This document shows, in pieces, positions 16,820-26,046 of a DNA stretch of 64,000 nt; within the stretch, counting starts at the first letter, position 1, and every line of letters begins with the position of its first letter. This stretch comes from Candidatus Babeliales bacterium (GTDB lineage: Bacteria > Babelota > Babeliae > Babelales > JABDEC01), in assembly GCA_031292305.1 (NCBI GenBank), contig JARLHJ010000046.1, positions 22,997-86,996 of the forward strand, read 5' to 3'. A program made the position numbers and the translations under genes. The notes below the pieces were generated by a model that did no database searches, had not been told where the DNA came from, and saw only the letters and a list, made by a program, of their open reading frames with translations.

Positions 16820-17932
16820 TTATTCTTTTTCATTAATACTTATGTTTTTAATATATTTATCAAAAAAACCCACAATATACTCATTAATCAAATTCATTGT
16901 TTTATAACCATCAGCTGAACCTGCGATTGCAATATAATCTGATATATTTTTATTATTTTTATAAATTGGCAATTCTTTAAGTAATAAAAAATCTGTGAAG
17001 CCAAAATGATTGATATTTGGAATAACAACTGATTTTATTAAATCAGTTTGTTTAAGATGCTTATAAATTTTTTCAAAATTTTTACGGGTTTCTTTTTGTT
17101 GTTCAATATCCACAGAATATTTGCTTGCTACCTCTTCATCAGTCATAGCTTCAAAATGATCAACTGAACCTTGCGCAAGCATAAACAAAAAAGGCTTATT
17201 TAAATCATTTGCCTTAGTATCACCCCAAATAAATCCATCCAGATTAATCCCTGCTTTAATGCGTTGATCATTTAAACAAAGTTCAAATGCAACAGTACCG
17301 CCAAGGGAATGTCCAAACATACCAATACGATCTAAATCAAAGGATTTATAAAATTGATCATTTTTATCATTATTCATTTTATTTAAACTATCTAAAACAA
17401 ATTTTACATCTTCAATCCAGGTTTTTAAATCTTCTTCAGGAAATCTTGTTTGTGTATATTTTTCCGCAACCGGTTTAATTATACGTCCACCAGGAAATGT
17501 AACAGAAGCTGTAAAATACGTATGAGCAATCGATACTACAATATATCCATGACTTGCTACCTCTTCACAAGCTGCGGTATACATTTTAGGCATGCCAGAA
17601 AGATAACCATGGGAAAAAAGAATTACAGGATATGGAGCATTTTTTGTTAATAAATTAGCATTAACAACTGCATGTGAATAAATTTTATCTATATCATTTA
17701 AATCTTGTTCAGGATATCCCATTTGTTTTAAGGTAGTTTTAGTTTCTTCAATTTCATCTTGCCGATATGGAGCTAAAGAATTCTTATCAACATTAGCGGG
17801 ATACCAGATGAATGCCATTAATTCACGTTGAGCTTCTGGATTATGTGACTCTTTTCTACCTTCATCTATTAGATGACGTTTTGTTATACCTATGCCATAA
17901 GAGCCTTTTAATTGGGGAAATTCAAAAATCAT
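16820..17932 (-). CDS. Alpha/beta hydrolase, platelet-activating-factor acetylhydrolase-like
   Basis: A serine esterase of 370 residues. The early YPVILFSHGYLSG gives the oxyanion region, and the nucleophile elbow is GMFGHSLGGTVAFE (GxSxG). An Asp-containing strand follows (AGINLDGFIWG) and a late His lies in IPNINHFGFTDF, which together supply the Ser-Asp-His triad. The pattern fits PAF-AH/PLA2 group VII-like esterases acting on short or oxidised acyl chains of phospholipids. No signal peptide is evident (MIFEFPQLKGSYGIGI), so it is probably cytoplasmic. AAGGA lies upstream of the ATG. A membrane-anchored paralogue follows upstream (18041-19123). Confidence 0.8.
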   Translation of the reverse strand: MIFEFPQLKGSYGIGITKRHLIDEGRKESHNPEAQRELMAFIWYPANVDKNSLAPYRQDEIEETKTTLKQMGYPEQDLNDIDKIYSHAVVNANLLTKNAPYPVILFSHGYLSGMPKMYTAACEEVASHGYIVVSIAHTYFTASVTFPGGRIIKPVAEKYTQTRFPEEDLKTWIEDVKFVLDSLNKMNNDKNDQFYKSFDLDRIGMFGHSLGGTVAFELCLNDQRIKAGINLDGFIWGDTKANDLNKPFLFMLAQGSVDHFEAMTDEEVASKYSVDIEQQKETRKNFEKIYKHLKQTDLIKSVVIPNINHFGFTDFLLLKELPIYKNNKNISDYIAIAGSADGYKTMNLINEYIVGFFDKYIKNISINEKE

Positions 17933-18040
17933 CTTTTATCCTTAAGCGTAATAATGCAGAATGTTATGATTATTATTGATAAAATAATTAAAATTTTTAT
18001 GTATTTTTTTAACATTATAATCTTTTATGATTTAAAATTT

Positions 18041-19123
18041 CTACCATTTTTGAATTTCAACTTCATGATATTTTGATTTGTGCTCATCTAACAATTCTAC
18101 TTTTTCACTTTTTAAATATCTATCAAAAAATGCACAAACATAAGCATTCATAATTTCATGCGCACGATACCCATGAATATTGCCAACACCTGAAGCACTT
18201 GATGGGAATAAGTTTTTAGTTTTAAATTTTTGCCAAGGCGAAGCATATTGAGTAATTGCAAAATTAGTAAATGACATATGCCCCGCACCATTGATTTTAA
18301 TTTTATGCACGTCCTTGCCAATTGCATTAGCAAGAGTATTAAAAGCTGGCATAAAATCTTTAAGACCTTCTTGAAAGATTTCTTTTGTTCCAGCATATTT
18401 AATCATATCTTTATCAGGGAGTGAACGCATCCATTTTTCATATTCTCCAACCATGTACATTATAGGTTTTTGAAATGGAACTGTCGCATTCTTACCAATG
18501 CAAGGTCCATCAATAATTATAGTCGCCTTGCATCGAATATCTCGTCTACAAACTTCAACAGCTATGCTGCCACCAAATGAATGCCCAACATAACCTATCT
18601 TTTGCAAATCAAGTTTGCCAAAAAACTTATTGTTACTTGTTGGTACATTAAGAACCTCAAGATAATCTAATACACTTTGTGCTTCAGCAACTCGATACTC
18701 TAATTTTAAATTAGTTAATTCACGTTTTTCTTTATATTCAATATTTTTAATATTTTTGGTTTTATAAAAATCTTCTTTTATTTTACCCATTGCTTCATTA
18801 TTATGCCCAATGCCAACAACAATATAGCCCTTACTTGCAAGCTCTTCACATAATGATCTGTTATCAACAAGTGATCCGCCTGAACCAAAGGAATACAGAA
18901 TTACAGGGTAAGTATTTCGTAATGTTTCTGGATACCACAATTGTATTTTAAGCTCATCTAGCATTGAATTATTTTTAACTTCATGAATTTCTGATCTAAC
19001 GCAAAATTGTCCTGTAGGCTTAGGAAATTGAAATGGAAAAAAATAGGCAGTTATTATAATATAAACACACAACAGCAATATAATTACCAATGCACCAAGT
19101 ATAATCTTAGAAAATAGAGTCAT
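18041..19123 (-). CDS. Membrane-anchored alpha/beta hydrolase, PAF-acetylhydrolase-like paralogue
   Basis: It begins with one strong hydrophobic helix (residues 5-30), an uncleaved anchor or signal. A catalytic domain similar to the 16820 product follows: YPVILYSFGSGGS, the elbow GYVGHSFGGSIAVE, an Asp in IIIDGPCIG and a His in INGAGHMSFTNF. All three triad residues can be assigned. At 360 residues it is complete. The active domain is expected on the periplasmic side. Together with the cPLA2-like enzyme it adds to a set of lipid-directed hydrolases. No good Shine-Dalgarno sequence is visible. Confidence 0.78.
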   Translation of the reverse strand: MTLFSKIILGALVIILLLCVYIIITAYFFPFQFPKPTGQFCVRSEIHEVKNNSMLDELKIQLWYPETLRNTYPVILYSFGSGGSLVDNRSLCEELASKGYIVVGIGHNNEAMGKIKEDFYKTKNIKNIEYKEKRELTNLKLEYRVAEAQSVLDYLEVLNVPTSNNKFFGKLDLQKIGYVGHSFGGSIAVEVCRRDIRCKATIIIDGPCIGKNATVPFQKPIMYMVGEYEKWMRSLPDKDMIKYAGTKEIFQEGLKDFMPAFNTLANAIGKDVHKIKINGAGHMSFTNFAITQYASPWQKFKTKNLFPSSASGVGNIHGYRAHEIMNAYVCAFFDRYLKSEKVELLDEHKSKYHEVEIQKW

Positions 19124-19262
19124 AATTTTATAACAACTTTCTATATTTTTTTATTTACTTTGATATGACTCAATTAGTAAAATCACAATAAACTTTAAAA
19201 AAAATAATAAGTTATTTAAGTTTATAATATAAAGTTTAGCAAAATAATTAGGAATTAAATAT

Positions 19263-20482
19263 ATGAAAAAACTCATAATGATAGCTTTGAGCTTCTTGCT
19301 TTTATCTAGTGTTGGTTTGTTTTTTCATTATCATGCACATATTAATACAGCAGAAGCATGTAATACGCAACAAAAGAATCAGAAGTAGAAAATGGCTTGC
19401 GTCATGCAATAACTATTGCTGATGAAAAAAATGAAAAGATGAATATTGCCCAAAGAATGGAATTTTACAAAACTTCAGCAGTCAGCATTGCAATTATTAA
19501 TGATGGAAAATTGGCATGGGCAAAAGGCTATGGTTCTATTTCTTTTGATTCTCAAGACAAAAAAGTTGATACACGTACACTTTTTCAAGCCGGTTCTATT
19601 AGCAAATCAATTACAGCAATGGGTGCTTTATTATTGGTTCAACAAGGAAAGTTATCGCTTGATAAAGATGTGAATAATTATTTAAAATCTTGGAAGGTTC
19701 CGGAAAATGAATTTACCAAAATAGAAAAAGTAACATTACGGCGTTTACTTTCCCATTCTGCTGGAACTAGTGTGTCAGGTTTTCCCGGTTACCCAGTCCC
19801 TGACTACATTCCCACAACAGTAGAAATCTTAAAAGGTGAAAAGCCTAGTGCCAATACGGATCCTGTACAAGTTATTCAAATACCTGGAAAAAATTTTTCT
19901 TATTCAGGTGGTGGAACAACCATAGTGCAACTTCTTATCGAAGATGTAACGGGAGAAAAATTTGACACCTGGATGCACAAAAATATTCTGGTTCCATTTG
20001 GCATGACATCAAGTACCTTTAATCAAATATTAAGTAAAGAATATAGCGAACGTGCGGCATGGGGACATAATGAAACCGGTAAGCAAGTATGTGGAAAATG
20101 GCATATTCACCCTGAGATGGCTCCTGCAGGTTTATGGACAACGCCAACTGATTTGGCACAATTTTTGATAACCATATTAAATATTTTACATGGCAAACAA
20201 AATGGCTTAATCAATCAGGAACTTGTTAAAGAAGCTATTAAACAACAAATTGTCTTAGATAATGAAACTAATAAAGTTGGACTTGGTTTTTTCTTAAGTG
20301 GATCAGAACAAAACATATCTTTTGGGCATGGTGGATGCAATGAAGGCTTTCTGTCAAATATGAAAGTATATCCTGAAATTGGAAAAGGCTGGGTTATTAT
20401 GACTAACAATCATAACGCAGGAGAATTAATTAATGAAATTGAATTTAGCATTGCAGATACATATAAAATTCCTGGATTTTAA
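19263..20482 (+). pseudogene. Exported beta-lactamase-family serine hydrolase with an N-terminal frameshift
   Basis: An ATG at 19263 with AGGA upstream encodes a signal anchor (MKKLIMIALSFLLLSSVGLF) and runs to TAG at 19386. The catalytic frame begins after the TAA at 19361 (YATKESEVENGLRHA). One indel around 19355-19380 would join them. The catalytic domain is intact: SISK (Ser-x-x-Lys) in AGSISKSITAMGALLL, the Tyr motif YSGGG, and the HGG motif in FGHGGCNEGF. This is the class C/penicillin-binding-protein-like fold (esterase, peptidase or beta-lactamase). An alternative in-frame ATG at 19439 could give a cytoplasmic product without the signal. Confidence 0.72.
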
Positions 20483-20517
20483 CCTATCGCAAAAAATAAC
20501 ATAATTTACTCTTTTTA

Positions 20518-21270
20518 TTACGCAGCTTTAGTTTGCATAGCTTCACATAATACATTATCTAATTTTATATTTGCATCCAATATTTCTTTAAATGTCATAT
20601 GTTTGTTCTCAATAAGATAACGCACAGCAAGCCAATATTTGAAATATTCAACATGCGGTACATATTTTTCTTCTAACAAAGTTTGGTTATTTAATATTTG
20701 CATACCTTCATCTAATTTCATTGACGGTCCATCGGAAATATATTCAGAATAGCCTTCTTCTTTCCACAATAAACCAAATCGAGACAAACTATTGTTATCA
20801 AAATATGCCATTTTACTTTTAAAAAAATATTTGTTTTCTACCAGCACGTGTACAAGCTCATGTGCAATAGCTGTTGATAATGGTCGTATGTGACCAAGAT
20901 GAGTATATGTGGTATTAGTTGCAATATAAGATTTATAAAGAAACACATTGTTGATAATTGGAATTGCCCAGCCGGTACCTTTATCGGGAAATTGAAATGG
21001 CAAACTATTATATTTATTTTCATCACTACGAAGAAAAATTTTAAATTTTAATTCAGGACTATAACATTCTGATTTTATTATTAACTGATCGACAGTATCT
21101 AAAATTGCATAGATTTGATTTGGAATTTTCTTGTCATAATAAACCTGAAAATTCTTGTATTCAATTTTGTCATTAAAATAATACGATTGTGGATAACAAA
21201 TTATCAGAACAATGGCGCATGCCAAAAAGATCAATAAAGCAATTAAATTTTTTTTATACTTATTAAACAT
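20518..21270 (-). CDS. Membrane-anchored gluzincin-type metallopeptidase (HExxH)
   Basis: An N-terminal membrane helix (about 8-28) precedes a domain holding HELVH in STAIAHELVHVLVEN and, 30 or so residues later, KEEGYSEYISDG. The spacing fits the zinc-binding HExxH plus downstream Glu of gluzincins, so a metallopeptidase is likely. The substrate is unknown. The frame extends to 21303, but the ATG at 21268-21270 is preferred. It overlaps by 8 nt the end of the preceding small membrane gene, implying translational coupling. It is the last gene of a three-gene unit (21749 down to 20518). Confidence 0.72.
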   Translation of the reverse strand: MFNKYKKNLIALLIFLACAIVLIICYPQSYYFNDKIEYKNFQVYYDKKIPNQIYAILDTVDQLIIKSECYSPELKFKIFLRSDENKYNSLPFQFPDKGTGWAIPIINNVFLYKSYIATNTTYTHLGHIRPLSTAIAHELVHVLVENKYFFKSKMAYFDNNSLSRFGLLWKEEGYSEYISDGPSMKLDEGMQILNNQTLLEEKYVPHVEYFKYWLAVRYLIENKHMTFKEILDANIKLDNVLCEAMQTKAA

Positions 21271-21493
21271 ATAGCCCGAAATATCTTGATACAAAATAAG
21301 CAATTATAAAAATCAGTATACTTATGCCCAATGAACCAAAAGCGACAATTAAACCCTTTTTGATACTTGGTTTCATGTGAACTAATTTCATTTGAATAAG
21401 CTCACCAATTATCATAGTTAAAAAGAATGAACTAAAATATAAATAAATTTTGTTGGATAATAAAAAATCTAAAATTGTTCTAAAAAATTCCAT
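21263..21493 (-). CDS. Small membrane protein (76 aa)
   Basis: Two strong hydrophobic helices (about 17-36 and 46-72) are separated by a basic loop (MKLVHMKPSIKKG). No family recognised. An AGGAC site lies upstream of the ATG. It is sandwiched between another small membrane protein (4-nt gap) and the HExxH peptidase (8-nt overlap), so it probably works with the peptidase. Confidence 0.6.
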   Translation of the reverse strand: MEFFRTILDFLLSNKIYLYFSSFFLTMIIGELIQMKLVHMKPSIKKGLIVAFGSLGISILIFIIAYFVSRYFGLYV

Positions 21494-21497
21494 ATAT

Positions 21498-21749
21498 TTA
21501 AGTCCTATTTCTAATATCTCTTGTGCCTATTTTATATTTTAATAACATAATAGAATACACAACAAATACATTTAAAAAAAATACATAAAATGGAAATTCA
21601 AACTTTGGAAAATATATTTTAAAAATCACGCCAATCGCCACAGCGCATATATTACAGATTATAAAATATAAAGAACCTGCCAATAAACATTCTTTAATAT
21701 CTTTTGGAATAAAGCTAGGCTTTGATAATCTCTTAACAAAATCATTCAT
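21498..21749 (-). CDS. Small membrane protein (83 aa), first gene of the metallopeptidase unit
   Basis: A basic, Pro-containing N-terminus (MNDFVKRLSKPSFIPKDIKE) is followed by two hydrophobic helices (about 22-46 and 52-70). An AGAGG site precedes the ATG. Function unknown; context ties it to the downstream membrane protein and HExxH peptidase. Confidence 0.55.
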   Translation of the reverse strand: MNDFVKRLSKPSFIPKDIKECLLAGSLYFIICNICAVAIGVIFKIYFPKFEFPFYVFFLNVFVVYSIMLLKYKIGTRDIRNRT

Positions 21750-21879
21750 TGATTTTAACCTCTTATAAAGAATAACAATTATTAATAATGTTAACTTATT
21801 TTAAATTATTTGCACCATTCGGGATTTCGAAAAAGCGGCTTGAATAAAGTGCTTTTTACCTAAATATGATTTAAAAAAG

Positions 21880-21914
21880 AAAAAGCCCTTGATAAGATTT
21901 ACCAAGAGCTTTTT
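21880..21914. terminator. Terminator downstream of the EEP pseudogene
   Basis: AAAAAGCcCTTG (21880-21891) pairs with CAAGaGCTTTTT (21903-21914) around an 11-nt loop, with one mismatch. A and T runs on both sides let it act in either direction. Confidence 0.75.
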
Positions 21915-21939
21915 AGGTTATTTATATAGTCAAAATAAT

Positions 21940-22600
21940 TTATAACTTAGAGACAGACTTATTATATATTTTTGCTTTAACAATAAGAGCCTGATGATCA
22001 GAAGGATAATCCCTAGTGGTAAATTCTTCAGGTTCTTCATTCTGCATTGTTTTAGAGTATATTATAGCTTCACCAACCTTGGTAATATCTTTTGATCCCC
22101 AAATATAATTTAATTCGCCCATATTTTCTTCTAAAGGTAATTTAGCCTTAAATAGATCCTGATCATCACCATGGAAAGTTCCTGATGCTTTTTTACCACC
22201 CAAGCTATAAATATCTTTACTTAATTTTACCATTTCAGATTCAAGTATAGCTACTTGCTGTCTACCATCTTTATCCATAAATGTGTTAAAATCACCTAAA
22301 GCTACATAAGGTTCGCCTTTAGTTACACGTTTGATAATTTCAAGAAGTTGCGCAGCTGATTTTGTTTTTAAATTCTCTTCTAATCAAAATGAACATTAAA
22401 TACCCAAAGACCAGGTAAGTTTTTTACAATCTTACCCTTATACACAGGTAAAAACCTTACACATAATATCATTGAACCAAAAGCTGCTTTTTATTTTCTG
22501 TCCAGGTATCAGAAACTTCTTCCGGTGTATCTGACAACCATAATGGAAAACTTGTTACAGGAAAAAAATGTTCCGGTTTATATAATACTGCTTGGCCAAA
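21940..22600 (-). pseudogene. Endonuclease/exonuclease/phosphatase (EEP) family protein, broken by at least two frameshifts
   Basis: Three reading-frame pieces together give an EEP domain. The first (about 22600-22489) has AVLYKPEHFFPV and PLWLSDTPEEVSDTW. The second (about 22489-22381) reads AAFGSMILCVRFLPVYKGK and WVFNVHFD. The third (22378-21940) reads LEENLKTKSAAQLLEII, then ALGDFNTFMDKDG (metal-binding GDFN) and DYPSDHQAL (SDH motif) to the end. The breaks fall at an A5 tract near 22490 and at GATTAG near 22380. The 5' part of the family (NIR/LQE motifs) was not found; upstream sequence up to 22759 stays open but does not match. Such proteins hydrolyse phosphodiesters or sphingomyelin. 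Confidence 0.72.
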
Positions 22601-22815
22601 AGGTAACAATGAGGCTTTTGTAAAATTAATGGATAGCGAAGAATTGAAGATTTTTTTAATAGACAATTCTGAAATTATTAAAGAAATTACTAAAAAACTT
22701 GATAAAGAGAATGACGATTTGATTCTTTTTTTGAGCACTTCTTTATTATTTATGAGCATACTTGTGTTTATGCATAATAGTTAAACCAGGCCGCTCTCAA
22801 GAAAATAAGAACTAT

Positions 22816-23127
22816 CTAAGGTTTTGCAAAATTATATACACTAAGAATTGTGGCACAATGTGCAATTACATCAGTTACACTATCAACATCTTCATGCTCA
22901 CGGTCAAGCTTGTGTTTAGTTGGTGGCCCACCATTACGCAATGCTATTGCTAAGATTACTAAACCGCTAGCAATGCCATTTTTTATATCTATACCTTTTT
23001 TTGCAAGAGAAAATCCAACTGCAGTAACTGCAATTATTTCTTGAGGACAAATCATGATAGAGTAAATTTTAGAATGTACATTATTAGAATAAAAAAGCAG
23101 AAACAAAATAAAAATAAAATATTTCAT
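22816..23127 (-). CDS. Small exported or membrane protein (103 aa)
   Basis: A signal peptide (MKYFIFILFLLFYSNNVHS) is followed by a mildly hydrophobic Ala/Gly-rich segment (EIIAVTAVGFSLAKKG, ASGLVILAIAL) and an acidic stretch (LDREHEDVDSVTD). GGAG lies 8 nt upstream of the ATG. It follows polA's stop by 29 nt on the same strand. No family recognised. Confidence 0.65.
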   Translation of the reverse strand: MKYFIFILFLLFYSNNVHSKIYSIMICPQEIIAVTAVGFSLAKKGIDIKNGIASGLVILAIALRNGGPPTKHKLDREHEDVDSVTDVIAHCATILSVYNFAKP

Positions 23128-23156
23128 TATTTATCTCCAATTATTGCAAAAGCTAA

Positions 23157-25985
23157 CTATTTGCTAACTTCTTGCCAATCATTACCAAATCGTGTAGTAA
23201 CAGTAAGTGGAACGTTCCAATTAACAACAGATTCTAATACTTTTTTAACTAATTGTTCGGTTTGAACTTCTTGTCCCTTAGGAACCATTATTAAAAGTTC
23301 ATCATGAATTTGCAATAACATTTTAGCACCAAGATCATGACTCTTAAATTCACGATCAAGGTTAATCATGCCGACTTTCATAATATCAGCAGCAGTACCT
23401 TGAGCAGGCATATTAATAGCAATACGTCTTGCAGCATCAAATAATGTTTTATTGCGTTCATAGATACCCGGAACAAATCGTATTCTATCAAAAACAGTTT
23501 TGACATATCCCTTTTCTTTTGCGAATTCTTCAGTGTGCTTCATCCATGCTAATACTTCAGGATACTGTTCAAAATATTTATCGATATAAATTTTTGCAGC
23601 ATTCATAGAAATTTTTAAATCTTTAGACAACCCAAATGGGGTAACACCGTATAGCACACTAAAGTTAATACGTTTACCAACTTGGCGTTGTTCGCTTGTA
23701 ACTTGTTCTTTTGTTACACCAAATATATATGCACTAGTTGTTGTATGCACATCTTCATTATTCAAAAAAGAATTAATTAAATTTTTGTCTTGAGATAAAT
23801 AAGCTAAAATGCGCAACTCAATTTGCGAATAATCGGCAGATAAAAAGACATAGCCTTCATCGGGCTTAAATGCAGAACGTATAGAAAAAGCTTCATCACC
23901 TGTAGGGATATTTTGCAAATTTGGATAATAACTAGACAACCTACCGGTTGAAGTCATTACCTGAGTAAATGTTGTATGCACTTTGCCAGTTTTTTTATTT
24001 ATATACGTTGGCAATGCATCTACATACGTACTTTTTAATTTATAAAGTTCACGATATTTTAAAATTAAATTTGGTATTGGATGCAAATCAGCAAGCTCTT
24101 GCAATACACTATGATCTGTTGAGTATGATTTACCTTTGCCAGTTTTTGCTTTAGTTGGCAAATTTAATTTTGTAAATAATAGTTCTTCTATTTGTTTTGG
24201 AGAATTTAAATTAATTGGAATTTCTGAATTCACAAATGTTTGAATTGCTAAATCAATCTTTGCAATATTTGAGGTCAACCTTTTATCAATTTCACTTAAA
24301 ATATTAACATCTACAAATATACCCTGTTTTTCCATTTCAAATAAAATTTCTAGAACAGGCATTTCAATTTCTTTATAAACTTTTTCTAATTTTAATTCTG
24401 CAATACGTTTGTCTAAAATTTCTTTAATTACAAAAGTTTGGTGTGAATCAGCTGCTGCATAATCTGTTGCAGTTTCTAAATCTACAAAAGAAAAATCTTT
24501 AAGTTTTTTATTTTTAACAACATCTTCAAATGTTAACATTGTTTCATTTAAATAATGCTGCGACAAAGATTTGAGCCCTACACGTTGCCAATCTTCAACA
24601 ATTAAACCTGCTTCTATCATTGTATCATCTGATATGCCATTTAAGTTTATACCATTGTGATAGAATGCAAATTTATCAAATTTCGCATTATGTAAAATTT
24701 TCTTATATTGTGGATCTTCTAATATTGGTTTTATGGCTGCAAACACAGTTTCAGGTGATAGCTGCCCTGATTCTTGCACGTTTTCTAATGTCTTTTGATC
24801 TTGATTTAGATCTGGCAATGGCTTTGAAAATAATGACGTTTGTACTTCTACTTGTTCCTTTTGCTCAATAGTTTTGTTTGCAACATTCTTGTGACCAAAC
24901 GGCACATAAAACGCAAGTCCAGCTTGGGCACAGAATGACATACCAATAAGCTTACTTGTTGAAGTGTCTAGGCCATCTAATTCTGTATCAACTGCAAATA
25001 CTTTTTTTTCTTTTAAATGTTTAACAAGATCATCTAAATCAGTCTTTGTAGTTACACATTTAAATTTATAACCTTTTGTTTTTGCAAAAAATTCTGTGGG
25101 CGCTTCAGGTTGTTTTTCATTATTTTCTTGCATATCAGTGATCAGTGATTTTAATTCATATTCTACAAATAATGGCTTTGCATTTTTCCAATTATTTGGA
25201 TCAAACTTTAAACTTTTGGCATCTATATTATTTGGATGATAAATTGCACAAAAAAGCTGATAACTTAAAAATGCATTAGCTTCATTGGCTTTTAATAATT
25301 GCTTAGTACGATCTTTTTTTAATTTTTCTATATTTTTATATAAATCTTCTATGCTATCAAAATTTTGAACAAGTTCTAAGGCAGTTGTTTTACCAACACC
25401 TTTAACACCTGGAATATTATCTGATGCATCACCCAGTAGCGCAAAATAAAATGGTAATTTATCTACGCTAAAACCTAATATTTGGCTATATTCATTCTCG
25501 TCTACTAATAAATCTTTAAATGGATCAAAAACATACACATTATCATCTAATATTTGGTACAAATCTTTATCTGAAGCTATTACTACAACTTCATAATCTT
25601 TTTTAAAATCTTGGGTTAAAGAGAAAATTATATCATCAGCTTCGACACCTGGGACCGCAATCATTGGCAAACCAATTAATTCACCAAATTTTAATATTGT
25701 ATCTTTTTGTTCAAATAAATCTGTCGGCGGTGCTTGTCTTCCTGCTTTATATTCAGGATAAATTTCTTTACGTTTTGTTGGGCCTTTGCTATCCCAAACT
25801 ATTGCAAATAAATGTGGATCAAAATTATTTATAAGTTTTTTTATCATTCTGCAGAAATTATAGACCGCTTGAATAGGCACACCTTTTGATGTGTGCAATG
25901 GCTTCATACCATAATATGCTCTGTATAAAAATGTAGAGCCGTCAACCAGAAATATTGTTTTATTTTTATCAAATTCTTTTTTCAT
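23157..25985 (-). CDS. polA: DNA polymerase I
   Basis: Repair and Okazaki-fragment-processing polymerase, 942 residues, with all three domains. The 5'-3' exonuclease starts at IFLVDGSTFLYRAYYG, with VPGVEADD and the helix-hairpin-helix GDASDNIPGVKGVGKTTA. The 3'-5' exonuclease has AVDTELDGLDT, so the proofreading D-x-E pair is kept. The polymerase domain shows TSTGRLSSYYPNLQNIP, LSADYSQIELRILAYLS, the O-helix RQVGKRINFSVLYGVTPFGL and the catalytic QIHDELLI. Proofreading seems intact, unlike in many reduced genomes. The start fits the family; the region just upstream forms a small hairpin. Confidence 0.97.
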   Translation of the reverse strand: MKKEFDKNKTIFLVDGSTFLYRAYYGMKPLHTSKGVPIQAVYNFCRMIKKLINNFDPHLFAIVWDSKGPTKRKEIYPEYKAGRQAPPTDLFEQKDTILKFGELIGLPMIAVPGVEADDIIFSLTQDFKKDYEVVVIASDKDLYQILDDNVYVFDPFKDLLVDENEYSQILGFSVDKLPFYFALLGDASDNIPGVKGVGKTTALELVQNFDSIEDLYKNIEKLKKDRTKQLLKANEANAFLSYQLFCAIYHPNNIDAKSLKFDPNNWKNAKPLFVEYELKSLITDMQENNEKQPEAPTEFFAKTKGYKFKCVTTKTDLDDLVKHLKEKKVFAVDTELDGLDTSTSKLIGMSFCAQAGLAFYVPFGHKNVANKTIEQKEQVEVQTSLFSKPLPDLNQDQKTLENVQESGQLSPETVFAAIKPILEDPQYKKILHNAKFDKFAFYHNGINLNGISDDTMIEAGLIVEDWQRVGLKSLSQHYLNETMLTFEDVVKNKKLKDFSFVDLETATDYAAADSHQTFVIKEILDKRIAELKLEKVYKEIEMPVLEILFEMEKQGIFVDVNILSEIDKRLTSNIAKIDLAIQTFVNSEIPINLNSPKQIEELLFTKLNLPTKAKTGKGKSYSTDHSVLQELADLHPIPNLILKYRELYKLKSTYVDALPTYINKKTGKVHTTFTQVMTSTGRLSSYYPNLQNIPTGDEAFSIRSAFKPDEGYVFLSADYSQIELRILAYLSQDKNLINSFLNNEDVHTTTSAYIFGVTKEQVTSEQRQVGKRINFSVLYGVTPFGLSKDLKISMNAAKIYIDKYFEQYPEVLAWMKHTEEFAKEKGYVKTVFDRIRFVPGIYERNKTLFDAARRIAINMPAQGTAADIMKVGMINLDREFKSHDLGAKMLLQIHDELLIMVPKGQEVQTEQLVKKVLESVVNWNVPLTVTTRFGNDWQEVSK

Positions 25986-25989
25986 ATCT

Positions 25990-26010
25990 ATAGCATATAA
26001 CCTATGCTAT
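25990..26010. promoter_or_regulatory. Small hairpin directly upstream of polA
   Basis: ATAGCATA (25990-25997) and TATGCTAT (26003-26010) form an 8-bp stem with a 5-nt loop, ending 5 nt before the polA ATG on the minus strand. It occupies the place of a Shine-Dalgarno sequence; none other is visible. It could limit translation. Confidence 0.3.
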
Positions 26011-26046
26011 TTTTAGTCAAAACAAGACAAACATTAGATATATGTT

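Noticed and set aside
22630..22785. Plus-strand frame MDSEELKIFLIDNSEI... (about 51 codons) opposite the 5' end of the EEP pseudogene
   Set aside because: It looks protein-like but lacks a clear ribosome site, and its extension runs antisense to the recognisable EEP motif PLWLSDTPEEV. Kept only as a possibility.
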